Below are positions 1-6,677 of a stretch of 11,047 nt of DNA, piece by piece (position 1 is the stretch's first letter; every line of letters starts with the position of its first letter). The notes beneath the pieces were generated by a model. The model did no database searches. It saw nothing but the letters and a program-made list of their open reading frames with translations, and had not been told where the DNA came from. The position numbers were made by a program, and so were the translations under genes. This DNA is from AC-69 sp046728055 (lineage in GTDB: Bacteria; Actinomycetota; UBA4738; HRBIN12). The stretch is taken from NCBI GenBank assembly GCA_046728055.1, contig JBKPDU010000127.1, positions 1 through 11,047 of the forward strand. The letters are read 5' to 3'.

Positions 1-2154
1 GAGCTCGACCGGATCCAGGCCACGCTCGGTCGCGACCCCAACCGAACCGAACTGGCGATGTACGCGGTCATGTGGTCTGAGCACTGCTCGTACAAGTCGA
101 GCAAGGTCCACCTTCGCACCCTGCCCACGGATGGACCGCAGGTGCTGGTGGGCCCTGGTCAGGACGCCGGCGCCGTCGCCATCGGGGAGGGGCTGGCCGC
201 CGTGTTCAAGATGGAGTCGCACTCGCATCCATCCGCCGTCCAGCCGTACCAGGGCGCAGCCACGGGGGTGGGCGGCATCGTCCGCGACATCGTGTCGATG
301 GGAGCCCGGCCTGTCGCCCTGCTCGACTCCCTTCGGTTCGGGCCGCTCATGGAGGAGCGGAACCGGATGCTGTTCGTCGGCGTGATCGCCGGGATCGGAG
401 GCTACGGCAACTGCATCGGCGTGCCCACCGTTGGGGGTGAGATCCGCTTCGCCGAACCTCACTCGGCGAACCCGACGGTGAACGTGATGTGCGTGGGGGT
501 GGCGCCGGCCGACCGTCTCGTGACGACGGCGAACGAGCTGCCCTCTGGATCGCTGTTGCTCCTCATCGGTGCGGCCACCGGCCGGGACGGCATCGGCGGC
601 GTGTCGGTGCTCGCGTCGCGAACCATCGAGGAGGAGGCAGTGGACACGCGCCCGAGCGTTCAGATCGGCGACCCCTTCGCCGGGAAGCTGCTCATCGAGA
701 CCTGCCTCGAGCTCGTCGAACGGGGGTCGCTGCTTCGCCTGCACGATCTTGGGGGAGCGGGGCTGACCTGCGCGGCCAGCGAGTCCGCGGCCAGGGCCGG
801 GATGGGGGCGGAGGTGGACCTCGATGCGGTTCCGCTTCGTGAGACGGGCCTCGAGCCGCTCGAGATCCTGACCAGCGAGTCCCAGGAGCGGATGATCGCG
901 GTGGTGGATCCCTCCCGGCTCCACGAGGTCGACGACGTCTGTGAGAAGTGGGGCCTGACCTCCGCGGTCGTGGGAAGGCTCGTTGACGGCGGGCGTCTCC
1001 TCGTCCGCATGGGGGGCGAGGACGTCGCCGATGTCCCGGCTCGGTCCCTGGCGGACGATGCTCCGGTCTACGAGCGGCCCATGGCGCCGCCGGCGGGGCG
1101 GCACGAGGTCCTGGAGGACGACCCAACCTTCGCCTCCGTCGACACCGACCCAAGGCACGCGTTCCTCGCCGTCGTGTCCTCGCCGAACCTGGCGTCGAAG
1201 CGGTGGGCCTTCGAGCAGTACGACCAGCTCGTGCAGGGCGCCACCGTGGCCCCTCCCGGCGCCGACGCAGCCGTGATCCGCATCGAGGGGAAACTGAGAG
1301 CCCTGGCCCTGTCCTGCGACGGCAACGGCCGGTTCGGGCTTCTCGACCCCTACCTCGGCGCGGCGCACGCGGTGGCCGAGGCCGCACGCAATGTGGCGGT
1401 CATGGGCGCAGCACCCCTGGCCATCACCAATTGCATGAACTTCGGGAACCCCGAGCGCCCCGAGGTGATGTGGCAGTTCGCCGAGTCGATCCGGGGGATA
1501 CGCGATGCCTGCCGGCGGCTCGGCACTCCCGTGACCGGAGGGAACGTGAGCTTCTACAACGAGTCGGGTGGGTCCTCGATCTGGCCGACGCCGATCGTGG
1601 GCATGCTCGGCCTCATCGAGGACTACCGGCTGCTCGTGCGGCCGGGCTTCCCTGGTCCCGGGTTCATCGTCTGTCTTCTCGGCGAGACCTTTCCCGAGCT
1701 CGGTGGCTCGGAGTTCGCCCAGGTCGTTCTGGACCGGGTCTCTGGCCATCCCCCGGCCCTCGACCTGGCCCGCGAGGCCTCGCTCCATCGCATGTTGGTG
1801 GAGGGGGCAAGGGCCGATCTCCTGGCTTCGGCCCACGATTGTTCCGAGGGAGGCCTGGCTGTCGCCCTGGCCGAGTCCGCACTGGCCGGCGACACGGGGT
1901 TCGCGGTCTCACTGCCCGGGGACGAGCCCTGGTACGTCGCGTTGTTCTCCGAATCGGCATCTCGTGCGGTCGTCGCCGTCGCGCCCGAGAAGATGGAGTC
2001 CGTGGAGGCGCTGGCGTCGGCGATTCACCTGCCGCTCCTGCGCCTGGGTGAGACCGGCGGACCGGCGATGGTCTTCGGTTCGCTCCTGGAGATCACCGTC
2101 GAGGAAGTGCGGTCCGCGTACGAAGGCGCGATCCCAAACCTGCTCGCGAGCTGA
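1..2154 (+). CDS. purL: Phosphoribosylformylglycinamidine synthase subunit PurL, 5' end outside window
   Basis: PurL is the synthetase subunit that converts FGAR, ATP and ammonia to FGAM, step 4 of purine synthesis. The frame is open from base 1 and the residues before the first in-window ATG (position 58) match the PurL N-terminal region (ELDRIQATLGRDPNRTELA), so the gene starts upstream and 58 is not the start. 717 codons are visible, the size of the small PurL that works with PurS and PurQ. Visible motifs, in window numbering: MWSEHCSYKSS with the active-site His28; an ATP/Mg motif at residues 70-78; PYQGAATGVGGI just after it; SESQERM in the middle; GGNVSFYNE and HDCSEGGLAVALAES in the second half. 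Oddity: the usually invariant ESHNHPS reads ESHSHPS (Ser75). purF follows after 25 nt. The family is certain; the N-terminus is unseen. Confidence 0.97.
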   Translation, partial: ELDRIQATLGRDPNRTELAMYAVMWSEHCSYKSSKVHLRTLPTDGPQVLVGPGQDAGAVAIGEGLAAVFKMESHSHPSAVQPYQGAATGVGGIVRDIVSMGARPVALLDSLRFGPLMEERNRMLFVGVIAGIGGYGNCIGVPTVGGEIRFAEPHSANPTVNVMCVGVAPADRLVTTANELPSGSLLLLIGAATGRDGIGGVSVLASRTIEEEAVDTRPSVQIGDPFAGKLLIETCLELVERGSLLRLHDLGGAGLTCAASESAARAGMGAEVDLDAVPLRETGLEPLEILTSESQERMIAVVDPSRLHEVDDVCEKWGLTSAVVGRLVDGGRLLVRMGGEDVADVPARSLADDAPVYERPMAPPAGRHEVLEDDPTFASVDTDPRHAFLAVVSSPNLASKRWAFEQYDQLVQGATVAPPGADAAVIRIEGKLRALALSCDGNGRFGLLDPYLGAAHAVAEAARNVAVMGAAPLAITNCMNFGNPERPEVMWQFAESIRGIRDACRRLGTPVTGGNVSFYNESGGSSIWPTPIVGMLGLIEDYRLLVRPGFPGPGFIVCLLGETFPELGGSEFAQVVLDRVSGHPPALDLAREASLHRMLVEGARADLLASAHDCSEGGLAVALAESALAGDTGFAVSLPGDEPWYVALFSESASRAVVAVAPEKMESVEALASAIHLPLLRLGETGGPAMVFGSLLEITVEEVRSAYEGAIPNLLAS

Positions 2155-2164
2155 CCGGCCCTGT

Positions 2165-2170
2165 TAGCAT
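2165..2170 (+). promoter_or_regulatory. purF: Candidate -10 box for leaderless purF transcript
   Basis: TAGCAT fits the actinobacterial -10 pattern TANNNT and ends 9 nt before the GTG of purF. Transcription would then begin at or close to the start codon, giving a leaderless message. No Shine-Dalgarno sequence and no good -35 box are visible in the 25-nt gap after purL. The box also contains an in-frame TAG (2165-2167), which rules out a longer purF start. This is inference from spacing; read-through from purL is also likely. Confidence 0.4.
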
Positions 2171-2179
2171 CGCGCGCAG

Positions 2180-3580
2180 GTGGGAGCGGACAGCCCGAGG
2201 GAAGCATGCGGCCTGTTCGGCGTGTGGGCGCCGGGCGAGGACGTCTCCAGGCTCACCTACTTCGGGCTCTTCGCCCAGCAGCATCGGGGCCAGGAGTCGG
2301 CGGGCATGGCCGTCTCGGACGGCCAGAACCTCCTGGTGTACAAGGAGCTCGGCCTGGTGTCGCAGGTGTTCGACGAGGCCACGCTTCGAACCCTCCAGGG
2401 TGATCTGGGGATCGGCCACATCCGCTACTCCACGACCGGCTCCACCACCTGGGAGAACGCACAGCCCGCGTTCAAGACCGACGGCGAGCGATCGCTGGCC
2501 TTGGGCCACAACGGCAACCTGGTCAACACGGCGGAGCTCGCCGAGCGGTCGGGTCGAGCCGCCGCGGCCACCACCGACTCGGACCTCATCGCCGGCATCC
2601 TGGCCGGCGGGCTCGATGCCGGCCTGTGGGACGCTTCCCTGGCCGTCCTCCCGGATCTGCGCGGCGCGTTCTGCTTGGTGATGATGGACGAGCGGAGCGT
2701 CTATGCCGCCCGCGATCCCCACGGCATGCGTCCGCTGTCCGTCGGACGGCTTCCCAACGGCTATTGCGTCGCGTCGGAGACGTGTGCGCTCGACATCGTA
2801 GGCGCAACGTTCATCCGCGACGTCGAGCCGGGCGAGCTCCTGCGGTTCGACGACCGGGGACCCCGATCTGCCCGTTTCGCCATTAGTTCGAAGAAGGCGC
2901 TGTGCATCTTCGAGTTCGTGTACCTGGCCCGGGCGGACTCCCGGATCGCAGGGAGCACCGTGCACGAGGTTCGGCGCGCGCTCGGCCGACGCCTCGCCAC
3001 CGAGGCGCCTGCCCACGCCGACATGGTGATGCCCGTGCCGGACACCGGTCACTCGGCCGCGCAGGGCTACGCGCAGGTGTCGGGCATCCCCTACGGCGAG
3101 GGCCTGATGAAGAATCGCTACGTCGGGCGAACCTTCATCCAGCCGTCCCAATCCCTGCGGGAGCGCGGCGTGAAACTCAAGCTGAATCCGATCCCCGACG
3201 CCATCCGGGGGAAACGCCTGGTGGTGATCGACGACTCGATCGTGCGAGGCACGACCACTCGCCAGATCATTCAGGCCCTTCGGGAGGCCGGAGCGGCAGA
3301 GGTGCACACCCGGATCACCTGTCCGCCGATCCAGTGGCCGTGCTTCTACGGCATCGACATGCCGACCCGGGACGAGCTGGTGGCCTCCGACCTGTCCGTG
3401 GAGGAGATCAGGCGGTTCGTCGGTGCCGACTCGCTCGGCTACCTGTCGCTCGATGGGATGGTCGCGGCGACTGGGGCTCCGAAGGACGACTTCTGCCGGG
3501 CCTGCTTCGACGGCGAATACCCGATCGAGGTTCCCGACGGCGCGGGCAAGTTCCTGCTGGAGCAGCCCGCCACGTCGTGA
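2180..3580 (+). CDS. purF: Amidophosphoribosyltransferase PurF
   Basis: PurF makes 5-phosphoribosylamine from PRPP and glutamine, the committed first step of purine synthesis. Length is 466 residues, normal for the family. The start is GTG, forced by an in-frame TAG at 2165. A short propeptide (residues 1-9) precedes Cys10 in EACGLFGVW, which becomes the N-terminal nucleophile of the glutaminase domain after processing. GHIRYSTTGS and LGHNGNLVN follow in that domain. The phosphoribosyltransferase half carries the PRPP loop VVIDDSIVRGTT at residues 348-359. Four cysteines at 242 (ALCIFEFVY), 388 (PCFYGID), 439 and 442 (FCRAC) match the ligands of the 4Fe-4S cluster of Bacillus-type PurF, so this should be an iron-sulfur, oxygen-sensitive form made as a precursor. 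It follows purL by 25 nt and overlaps purM by 4 nt. Confidence 0.98.
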   Translation: MGADSPREACGLFGVWAPGEDVSRLTYFGLFAQQHRGQESAGMAVSDGQNLLVYKELGLVSQVFDEATLRTLQGDLGIGHIRYSTTGSTTWENAQPAFKTDGERSLALGHNGNLVNTAELAERSGRAAAATTDSDLIAGILAGGLDAGLWDASLAVLPDLRGAFCLVMMDERSVYAARDPHGMRPLSVGRLPNGYCVASETCALDIVGATFIRDVEPGELLRFDDRGPRSARFAISSKKALCIFEFVYLARADSRIAGSTVHEVRRALGRRLATEAPAHADMVMPVPDTGHSAAQGYAQVSGIPYGEGLMKNRYVGRTFIQPSQSLRERGVKLKLNPIPDAIRGKRLVVIDDSIVRGTTTRQIIQALREAGAAEVHTRITCPPIQWPCFYGIDMPTRDELVASDLSVEEIRRFVGADSLGYLSLDGMVAATGAPKDDFCRACFDGEYPIEVPDGAGKFLLEQPATS

Positions 3581-4590
3581 GCAGCGCCTACCGGAAGGCG
3601 GGCGTCGACACGGACGCCGCGGACAGAGCCGTATCGCTGATCCGAGAGCTGGCGACGGGCGCGACGCGACCGGAGGTCGTCGAGGGGATCGGCGGCTTTG
3701 CCGGGCTGTTCCGGATCGGGGAGGGGCGCTATCTTGCCGCCGCAACGGACGGGGTGGGGACGAAGCTCGACGTTGCCCGGATGGCGGGTCGCCTGTCAAC
3801 CATCGGCATCGACCTCGTGGCCATGTGCGCCGACGATGTGGCGTGCACGGGGGCCGAGCCGCTCTTCGTCCTGGACTATCTGGCGATGGGGAAGCTCGCC
3901 CCGGACGACGCGGCGGCGATCGTTGATGGGATCGCCGAGGGATGCCGGCGCGCGGGGTGCGCGCTCCTGGGCGGCGAAACGGCCGAGCATCCCGGGGTCA
4001 TGGGCGAGGAGCAGCTCGACCTCGCGGGGTTCTGCGTGGGTGTCGTGGACGAGGATGATCTCATCGGTCCACGCCGCGTGCGCGAGGGCGATGCACTGGT
4101 CGGACTGGCGTCGACCGGCCTGCACGCGAACGGATACAGCCTGGTTCGCACCACGATGCTCGCCCAGGGCCCGCATGTCCTCCATGAAGTGGCGGAGGGC
4201 TTCCACCGATCGCTCGCCGAGGAGCTGCTCGAAACGACCGCGATCTACGCCCCACTGGTCGTTTCGCTCGCTCGAGGGGGCCTGGTGCACGCTGCCGCGC
4301 ACGTAACCGGCGGCGGTTTGCCGGAGAACGTGCCGCGAGCACTGCCCCAGGGCATGGGAGCCGAGATCGACCTCGGTACGTGGCCGATCCCGCCGATCTT
4401 CGACCTAGTTCGGAAGGCGGCGGACGCAACGGAGGACGACATGCTCGCCACGTTCAACATGGGCCTGGGCATGGTGCTCGTGGTGTCGCCGAGCCGGGCG
4501 GATCAGGTGATCGGCCGGGCCGCCGACGCGGGCGTCGAGGCGTTTCACATCGGGCACGTGCGCGCGGGGACCGGACTCGCAATCCGTTAG
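3577..4590 (+). CDS. purM: Phosphoribosylformylglycinamidine cyclo-ligase PurM (AIR synthetase)
   Basis: PurM closes FGAM to aminoimidazole ribonucleotide using ATP, step 5 of the pathway, and is structurally related to PurL. I start it at the GTG at 3577, whose TGA overlaps the purF stop (GTGA, 4 nt). This gives SSAYRKAGVD, the usual PurM N-terminus, and a 337-residue protein of normal size. The frame stays open much further upstream, but that part is only the shadow of purF. Motifs: ATDGVGTKL (residues 57-64 region), GAEPLFVLDYLA, LLGGETAEHPGVM, STGLHANGYSLVR, HVTGGGLPENVPR and FNMGLGMVLV. The 4-nt overlap implies translational coupling to purF. Its product is downstream of PurL in the pathway, so the three genes form a functional set. 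Confidence 0.98.
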   Translation: MSSAYRKAGVDTDAADRAVSLIRELATGATRPEVVEGIGGFAGLFRIGEGRYLAAATDGVGTKLDVARMAGRLSTIGIDLVAMCADDVACTGAEPLFVLDYLAMGKLAPDDAAAIVDGIAEGCRRAGCALLGGETAEHPGVMGEEQLDLAGFCVGVVDEDDLIGPRRVREGDALVGLASTGLHANGYSLVRTTMLAQGPHVLHEVAEGFHRSLAEELLETTAIYAPLVVSLARGGLVHAAAHVTGGGLPENVPRALPQGMGAEIDLGTWPIPPIFDLVRKAADATEDDMLATFNMGLGMVLVVSPSRADQVIGRAADAGVEAFHIGHVRAGTGLAIR

Positions 4591-4684
4591 CCAGGAATGA
4601 CTACGACCACCTGCCTCCGGGTCTACTTCGACCGGTCCTCGAAAAGCGGTAGCTCGGGCGATTCCGGTATTGGATGCCCCTGCC
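4591..4684. other. Short intergenic region, no gene supported
   Basis: This stretch lies between the purM stop and the response-regulator promoter box. It holds a weak inverted repeat (TTCGA, 7-nt loop, TCGAA, about 4628-4644) without a T-run, too small to call a terminator. Reading frames here have no recognisable protein. I see nothing else. Confidence 0.4.
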
Positions 4685-4690
4685 TACCCT
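4685..4690 (+). promoter_or_regulatory. Candidate -10 box, leaderless start of response regulator
   Basis: TACCCT fits TANNNT and is followed by 10 nt and then ATG at 4701. No Shine-Dalgarno sequence precedes either possible ATG (4674 or 4701). The box lies inside the coding stretch implied by the upstream ATG, so it supports 4701 as the true start. There is no clear -35. Suggestive only. Confidence 0.35.
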
Positions 4691-4700
4691 CGGAACCCGG

Positions 4701-5084
4701 ATGGATGCGCCCGCGCAGACCAGCGTGCTCGTCGTCGACGACGAACCTCAGGTCGTCTGGATGCTCCAGTTCAGCCTGGAGGCCGAAGGGTTCCAGACCT
4801 TCGGCGCGCGCGACGGGCGGGCGGCCCTCGGTGAGCTCCGCCAGCACCGGCCGCAGCTTGTGCTGCTCGACATCATGATGCCGGTCATGGATGGCTGGAG
4901 CGTGCTCCAGGAGATCCAAGACCTTCCCGAGGACGAGCGGCCACGCGTGGTCGTGGTCTCGGCCCGAGCAAGCCTTCGCGACCGGGCCAAGGCGGCCGAG
5001 CTCGGGGCCGACGCGTTCGTGGCCAAGCCGTTCAACGTGGACGACCTGCTGGGCGTCCTGCACCGATTGGAGAAGGCCAGCTAG
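4701..5084 (+). CDS. Single-domain CheY-like response regulator receiver
   Basis: This is a stand-alone receiver domain with no DNA-binding or enzymatic output domain. From ATG 4701 it has 127 residues: the acidic pair Asp13-Asp14 in VLVVDDEP, the phospho-acceptor Asp57 in LVLLDIMMPVMDGW, Ser87 in VVVVSARAS and Lys109 in VAKPF are all present, so it should be phosphorylatable. An ATG at 4674 would add nine residues (MPLPTLGTR). I prefer 4701 because receivers usually begin a few residues before the first strand and because of the box at 4685. No histidine kinase is adjacent. It sits 110 nt after purM and converges on the Kal-like gene with an 18-nt gap and no visible terminator. Its partner kinase and target cannot be deduced from this window. 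Confidence 0.92.
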   Translation: MDAPAQTSVLVVDDEPQVVWMLQFSLEAEGFQTFGARDGRAALGELRQHRPQLVLLDIMMPVMDGWSVLQEIQDLPEDERPRVVVVSARASLRDRAKAAELGADAFVAKPFNVDDLLGVLHRLEKAS

Positions 5085-5102
5085 GTCTGTTCGCCGCACG
5101 GC

Positions 5103-5504
5103 TCAGTGGGGGAACCGCTGTTGGTCCTTCGGCACGACCGTGGTTCCCACGGCCCTGCACGTGAGGATGGGCTCCTCGAGGAACTCCGCGGCGGATTCGG
5201 ATACGTCAGAACGCGGCCCACCGATCTGCCACACTTCGAACTCGCACCGGCGCGACGTGTTTCCTACCGACACGATCCGGCCCTTGGCCTCGATCCAATC
5301 GCCGGCGAACAGTGGATGGAGGAACTCGACCGACTCGTAAGCTCGGAACAGGCCCTCGTCTCCGTCATAGCGCATGGCCAGCTCCGTGATGAGGTCGCCG
5401 ACCACCTCGAGCTGCTTGGCCCCGGCCACCAAGTTGCCGCCGTAGTGCGCGTCCTCGCTTCCCAGGCGGCGGCGGATGAAGGCGGTGGGAAGCTCCTCGT
5501 CCAT
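5103..5504 (-). CDS. kal: 3-aminobutyryl-CoA ammonia-lyase family hotdog protein (Kal-like)
   Basis: The 133-residue protein is a hotdog-fold acyl-CoA enzyme. Its signature blocks match, from memory, Kal of lysine-fermenting bacteria: DAHYGGNLV (18-26), DGDEGLFRAY (47-56), FLHPLFAGDWIEAKG (61-75), GNTSR (81-85) and EEPILTCRAVGTTVVPK (110-126). Kal removes ammonia from (S)-3-aminobutyryl-CoA to give crotonyl-CoA. The family match is strong; the substrate in this organism is inferred. It is the last gene of the minus-strand block, 21 nt after the SH3-like gene, with a good GGAGG 9 nt before its ATG. None of the other lysine-fermentation genes (kamA, kamD/E, kdd, kce) is in the window, so it may act on another 3-amino- or enoyl-CoA. 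It could also be a thioesterase-like relative. Confidence 0.8.
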   Translation of the reverse strand: MDEELPTAFIRRRLGSEDAHYGGNLVAGAKQLEVVGDLITELAMRYDGDEGLFRAYESVEFLHPLFAGDWIEAKGRIVSVGNTSRRCEFEVWQIGGPRSDVSESAAEFLEEPILTCRAVGTTVVPKDQQRFPH

Positions 5505-5513
5505 CGGCTTCGA

Positions 5514-5518
5514 CCTCC
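5514..5518 (-). promoter_or_regulatory. kal: Shine-Dalgarno site of the Kal-like gene
   Basis: GGAGG on the minus strand lies 9 nt before ATG 5504 and fixes that start. It is a clear ribosome binding site, unlike the SH3-like gene just upstream, which has none. Confidence 0.75.
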
Positions 5519-5525
5519 GTGATTG

Positions 5526-5735
5526 CTAGCGGGTGACGACCTTGCCGAATCGCACACCGCGCCGGGGGACCCGGGCCAGCTCGCCGTCCTTCGTACGAAC
5601 CAGATACGTCTCGGCCGGCTCGTCGTAGGCCTCGAGCACCCCGACGACCTCCCCGAGGTAGCCGTTGGGGAGCTCGAACTGGAACGAGACGCGGGTACCA
5701 ATGTCGTCCGGCGACACCTGGTTGGGGTCGTTCAT
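5526..5735 (-). CDS. Small SH3-like domain protein, 69 aa, function unknown
   Basis: This is a compact 69-residue protein with no signal peptide, membrane segment or catalytic motif. The pattern GTRVSFQFELPNG, then LGEVVGVLEAYDE, then TYLVRTKDGELARVPRRGV looks like the small beta-barrel (SH3-like) domain found at the N-terminus of Rv0428c-type GNAT acetyltransferases of actinobacteria. Here it stands alone, with no acetyltransferase domain after it. The resemblance is from memory and unverified. It lies 24 nt after the BtuF-like gene and 21 nt before the Kal-like gene, on the same strand. No Shine-Dalgarno precedes its ATG, but a TATCCT box ends 7 nt upstream, so it may also be made from its own leaderless message. 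It is probably a binding or adaptor domain; the partner is unknown. Confidence 0.72.
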   Translation of the reverse strand: MNDPNQVSPDDIGTRVSFQFELPNGYLGEVVGVLEAYDEPAETYLVRTKDGELARVPRRGVRFGKVVTR

Positions 5736-5742
5736 CGACGGG

Positions 5743-5748
5743 AGGATA
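5743..5748 (-). promoter_or_regulatory. Candidate internal -10 box before the SH3-like gene
   Basis: TATCCT on the minus strand, then 7 nt, then ATG at 5735. This is the spacing expected when transcription starts on the A of ATG. The 24-nt gap contains no Shine-Dalgarno sequence. If active, it would let the SH3-like and Kal-like genes be expressed separately from the dehydrogenase genes. Confidence 0.45.
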
Positions 5749-5759
5749 CCGGACCTCGT

Positions 5760-6677
5760 TTATCGCTCGACGCGACTGATGGACCCGACCGGCGGCTCGG
5801 GGAACGCCTGGGGATGGATGGCCCACGCCAGGATCTCCAGCCCGTCGACGATCCGTGGGCCGGGGCGAGAGAAGAACGAGGTCGCGTCGGCCGCGAACAC
5901 GCTTCCCTCGCGGGCCGCCGGGGTTTCGACGAACTCGGCGTTGCGGTACAGCTGAACGGCTTCCTCCTCAGCTTCCTCCAGGTAGTAGCCGCAGGGCATG
6001 AACACCACGACCTCGGGGTTCGCGTCTCGGATCTCCCGCCAGGTCACCACCCGCGAGGGGTGCTCCTTCTCGGTCAGTAGGTTCACCCCGCCGACCGTCT
6101 CGACCATGTCGGGCACCCAGTGGCCCGCGGCGAACGGCGGATCGAGCCACTCCTGACACAGGACGCGGATCGAGGGGAGCCGGAGCGCCTTCGCCCTGAC
6201 GGCTTCGACACGGGCGCGGAGCGCGCCGACGATCTCGTCGGCGCGCTCCGCCCTCCCGAGCATCGTGCCCACCGCCCGGATGCCTTCGAGCACCTCGTCG
6301 AACGTGTGAGGATCGAGCGAGAGGACCTTTGCATCTCGAACTCCGATCTCTTCGAGTGCCTCCTGCACCTGTCCGCTGGGGACCGCGCATACCCGGCAGA
6401 GGTCCTGCGTCAGGATCACGTCGGGCTCCAGCCGTTGGATCAGCTCCTTCTCCAGGACGTAGATCGGCTCCTGGCGATCCATCCGTTCCCGAACCGCCTC
6501 GTCGATCTCACGAGATGAGAGCGGGCGTCCCTGGGGAAGTGCGCTCTTCACCACGACCGGCCTGGAGGCGGCCTCAGGTGGGTGGTCGCATTCGTAGGTC
6601 ACCCCGACGAGGTCGTCGCCCAGGCCCAGCGCGTACACGATCTCGGTGGCCGATGGCAGCAGCGACACGATCCTCAT
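5760..6677 (-). CDS. BtuF-like cobalamin-binding protein, no signal peptide
   Basis: The 305-residue protein belongs to the helical-backbone substrate-binding family of BtuF. It begins directly with RIVSLLPSATEIVYALGLGDDLVGVTYECDHP, the first strand of the mature fold, and has no signal peptide or lipobox, so it should be cytosolic. A C-x-x-C pair (Cys94 and Cys97, in TQDLCRVCAVP) is typical of the orphan 'cobalamin-binding protein' group that lacks ABC permease partners. I start it at ATG 6677, which overlaps the E2 stop as ATGA and has GGAGG 10 nt upstream (6688-6692). The frame upstream of 6677 is the shadow of the E2 gene. No btuC or btuD is present. Cobalamin binding is inferred from the family; a role in intracellular corrinoid handling for a B12-dependent mutase is possible but unproven. 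Confidence 0.88.
   Translation of the reverse strand: MRIVSLLPSATEIVYALGLGDDLVGVTYECDHPPEAASRPVVVKSALPQGRPLSSREIDEAVRERMDRQEPIYVLEKELIQRLEPDVILTQDLCRVCAVPSGQVQEALEEIGVRDAKVLSLDPHTFDEVLEGIRAVGTMLGRAERADEIVGALRARVEAVRAKALRLPSIRVLCQEWLDPPFAAGHWVPDMVETVGGVNLLTEKEHPSRVVTWREIRDANPEVVVFMPCGYYLEEAEEEAVQLYRNAEFVETPAAREGSVFAADATSFFSRPGPRIVDGLEILAWAIHPQAFPEPPVGSISRVER

Noticed and set aside
2902..3576. N-terminal extension of purM in the same frame
   Set aside because: It overlaps purF out of frame and has no PurM-like sequence; the GTG at 3577 gives a normal-length protein.
2093..3799. Long minus-strand open frame (568 codons) opposite purF
   Set aside because: It lies antisense to a certain gene, is rich in Arg, Pro and Gly, has no family-like motif, and is typical of open antisense frames in GC-rich codon usage.
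5085..5102. Terminator between the convergent response regulator and Kal-like genes
   Set aside because: The 18-nt gap has no hairpin and no T-run.
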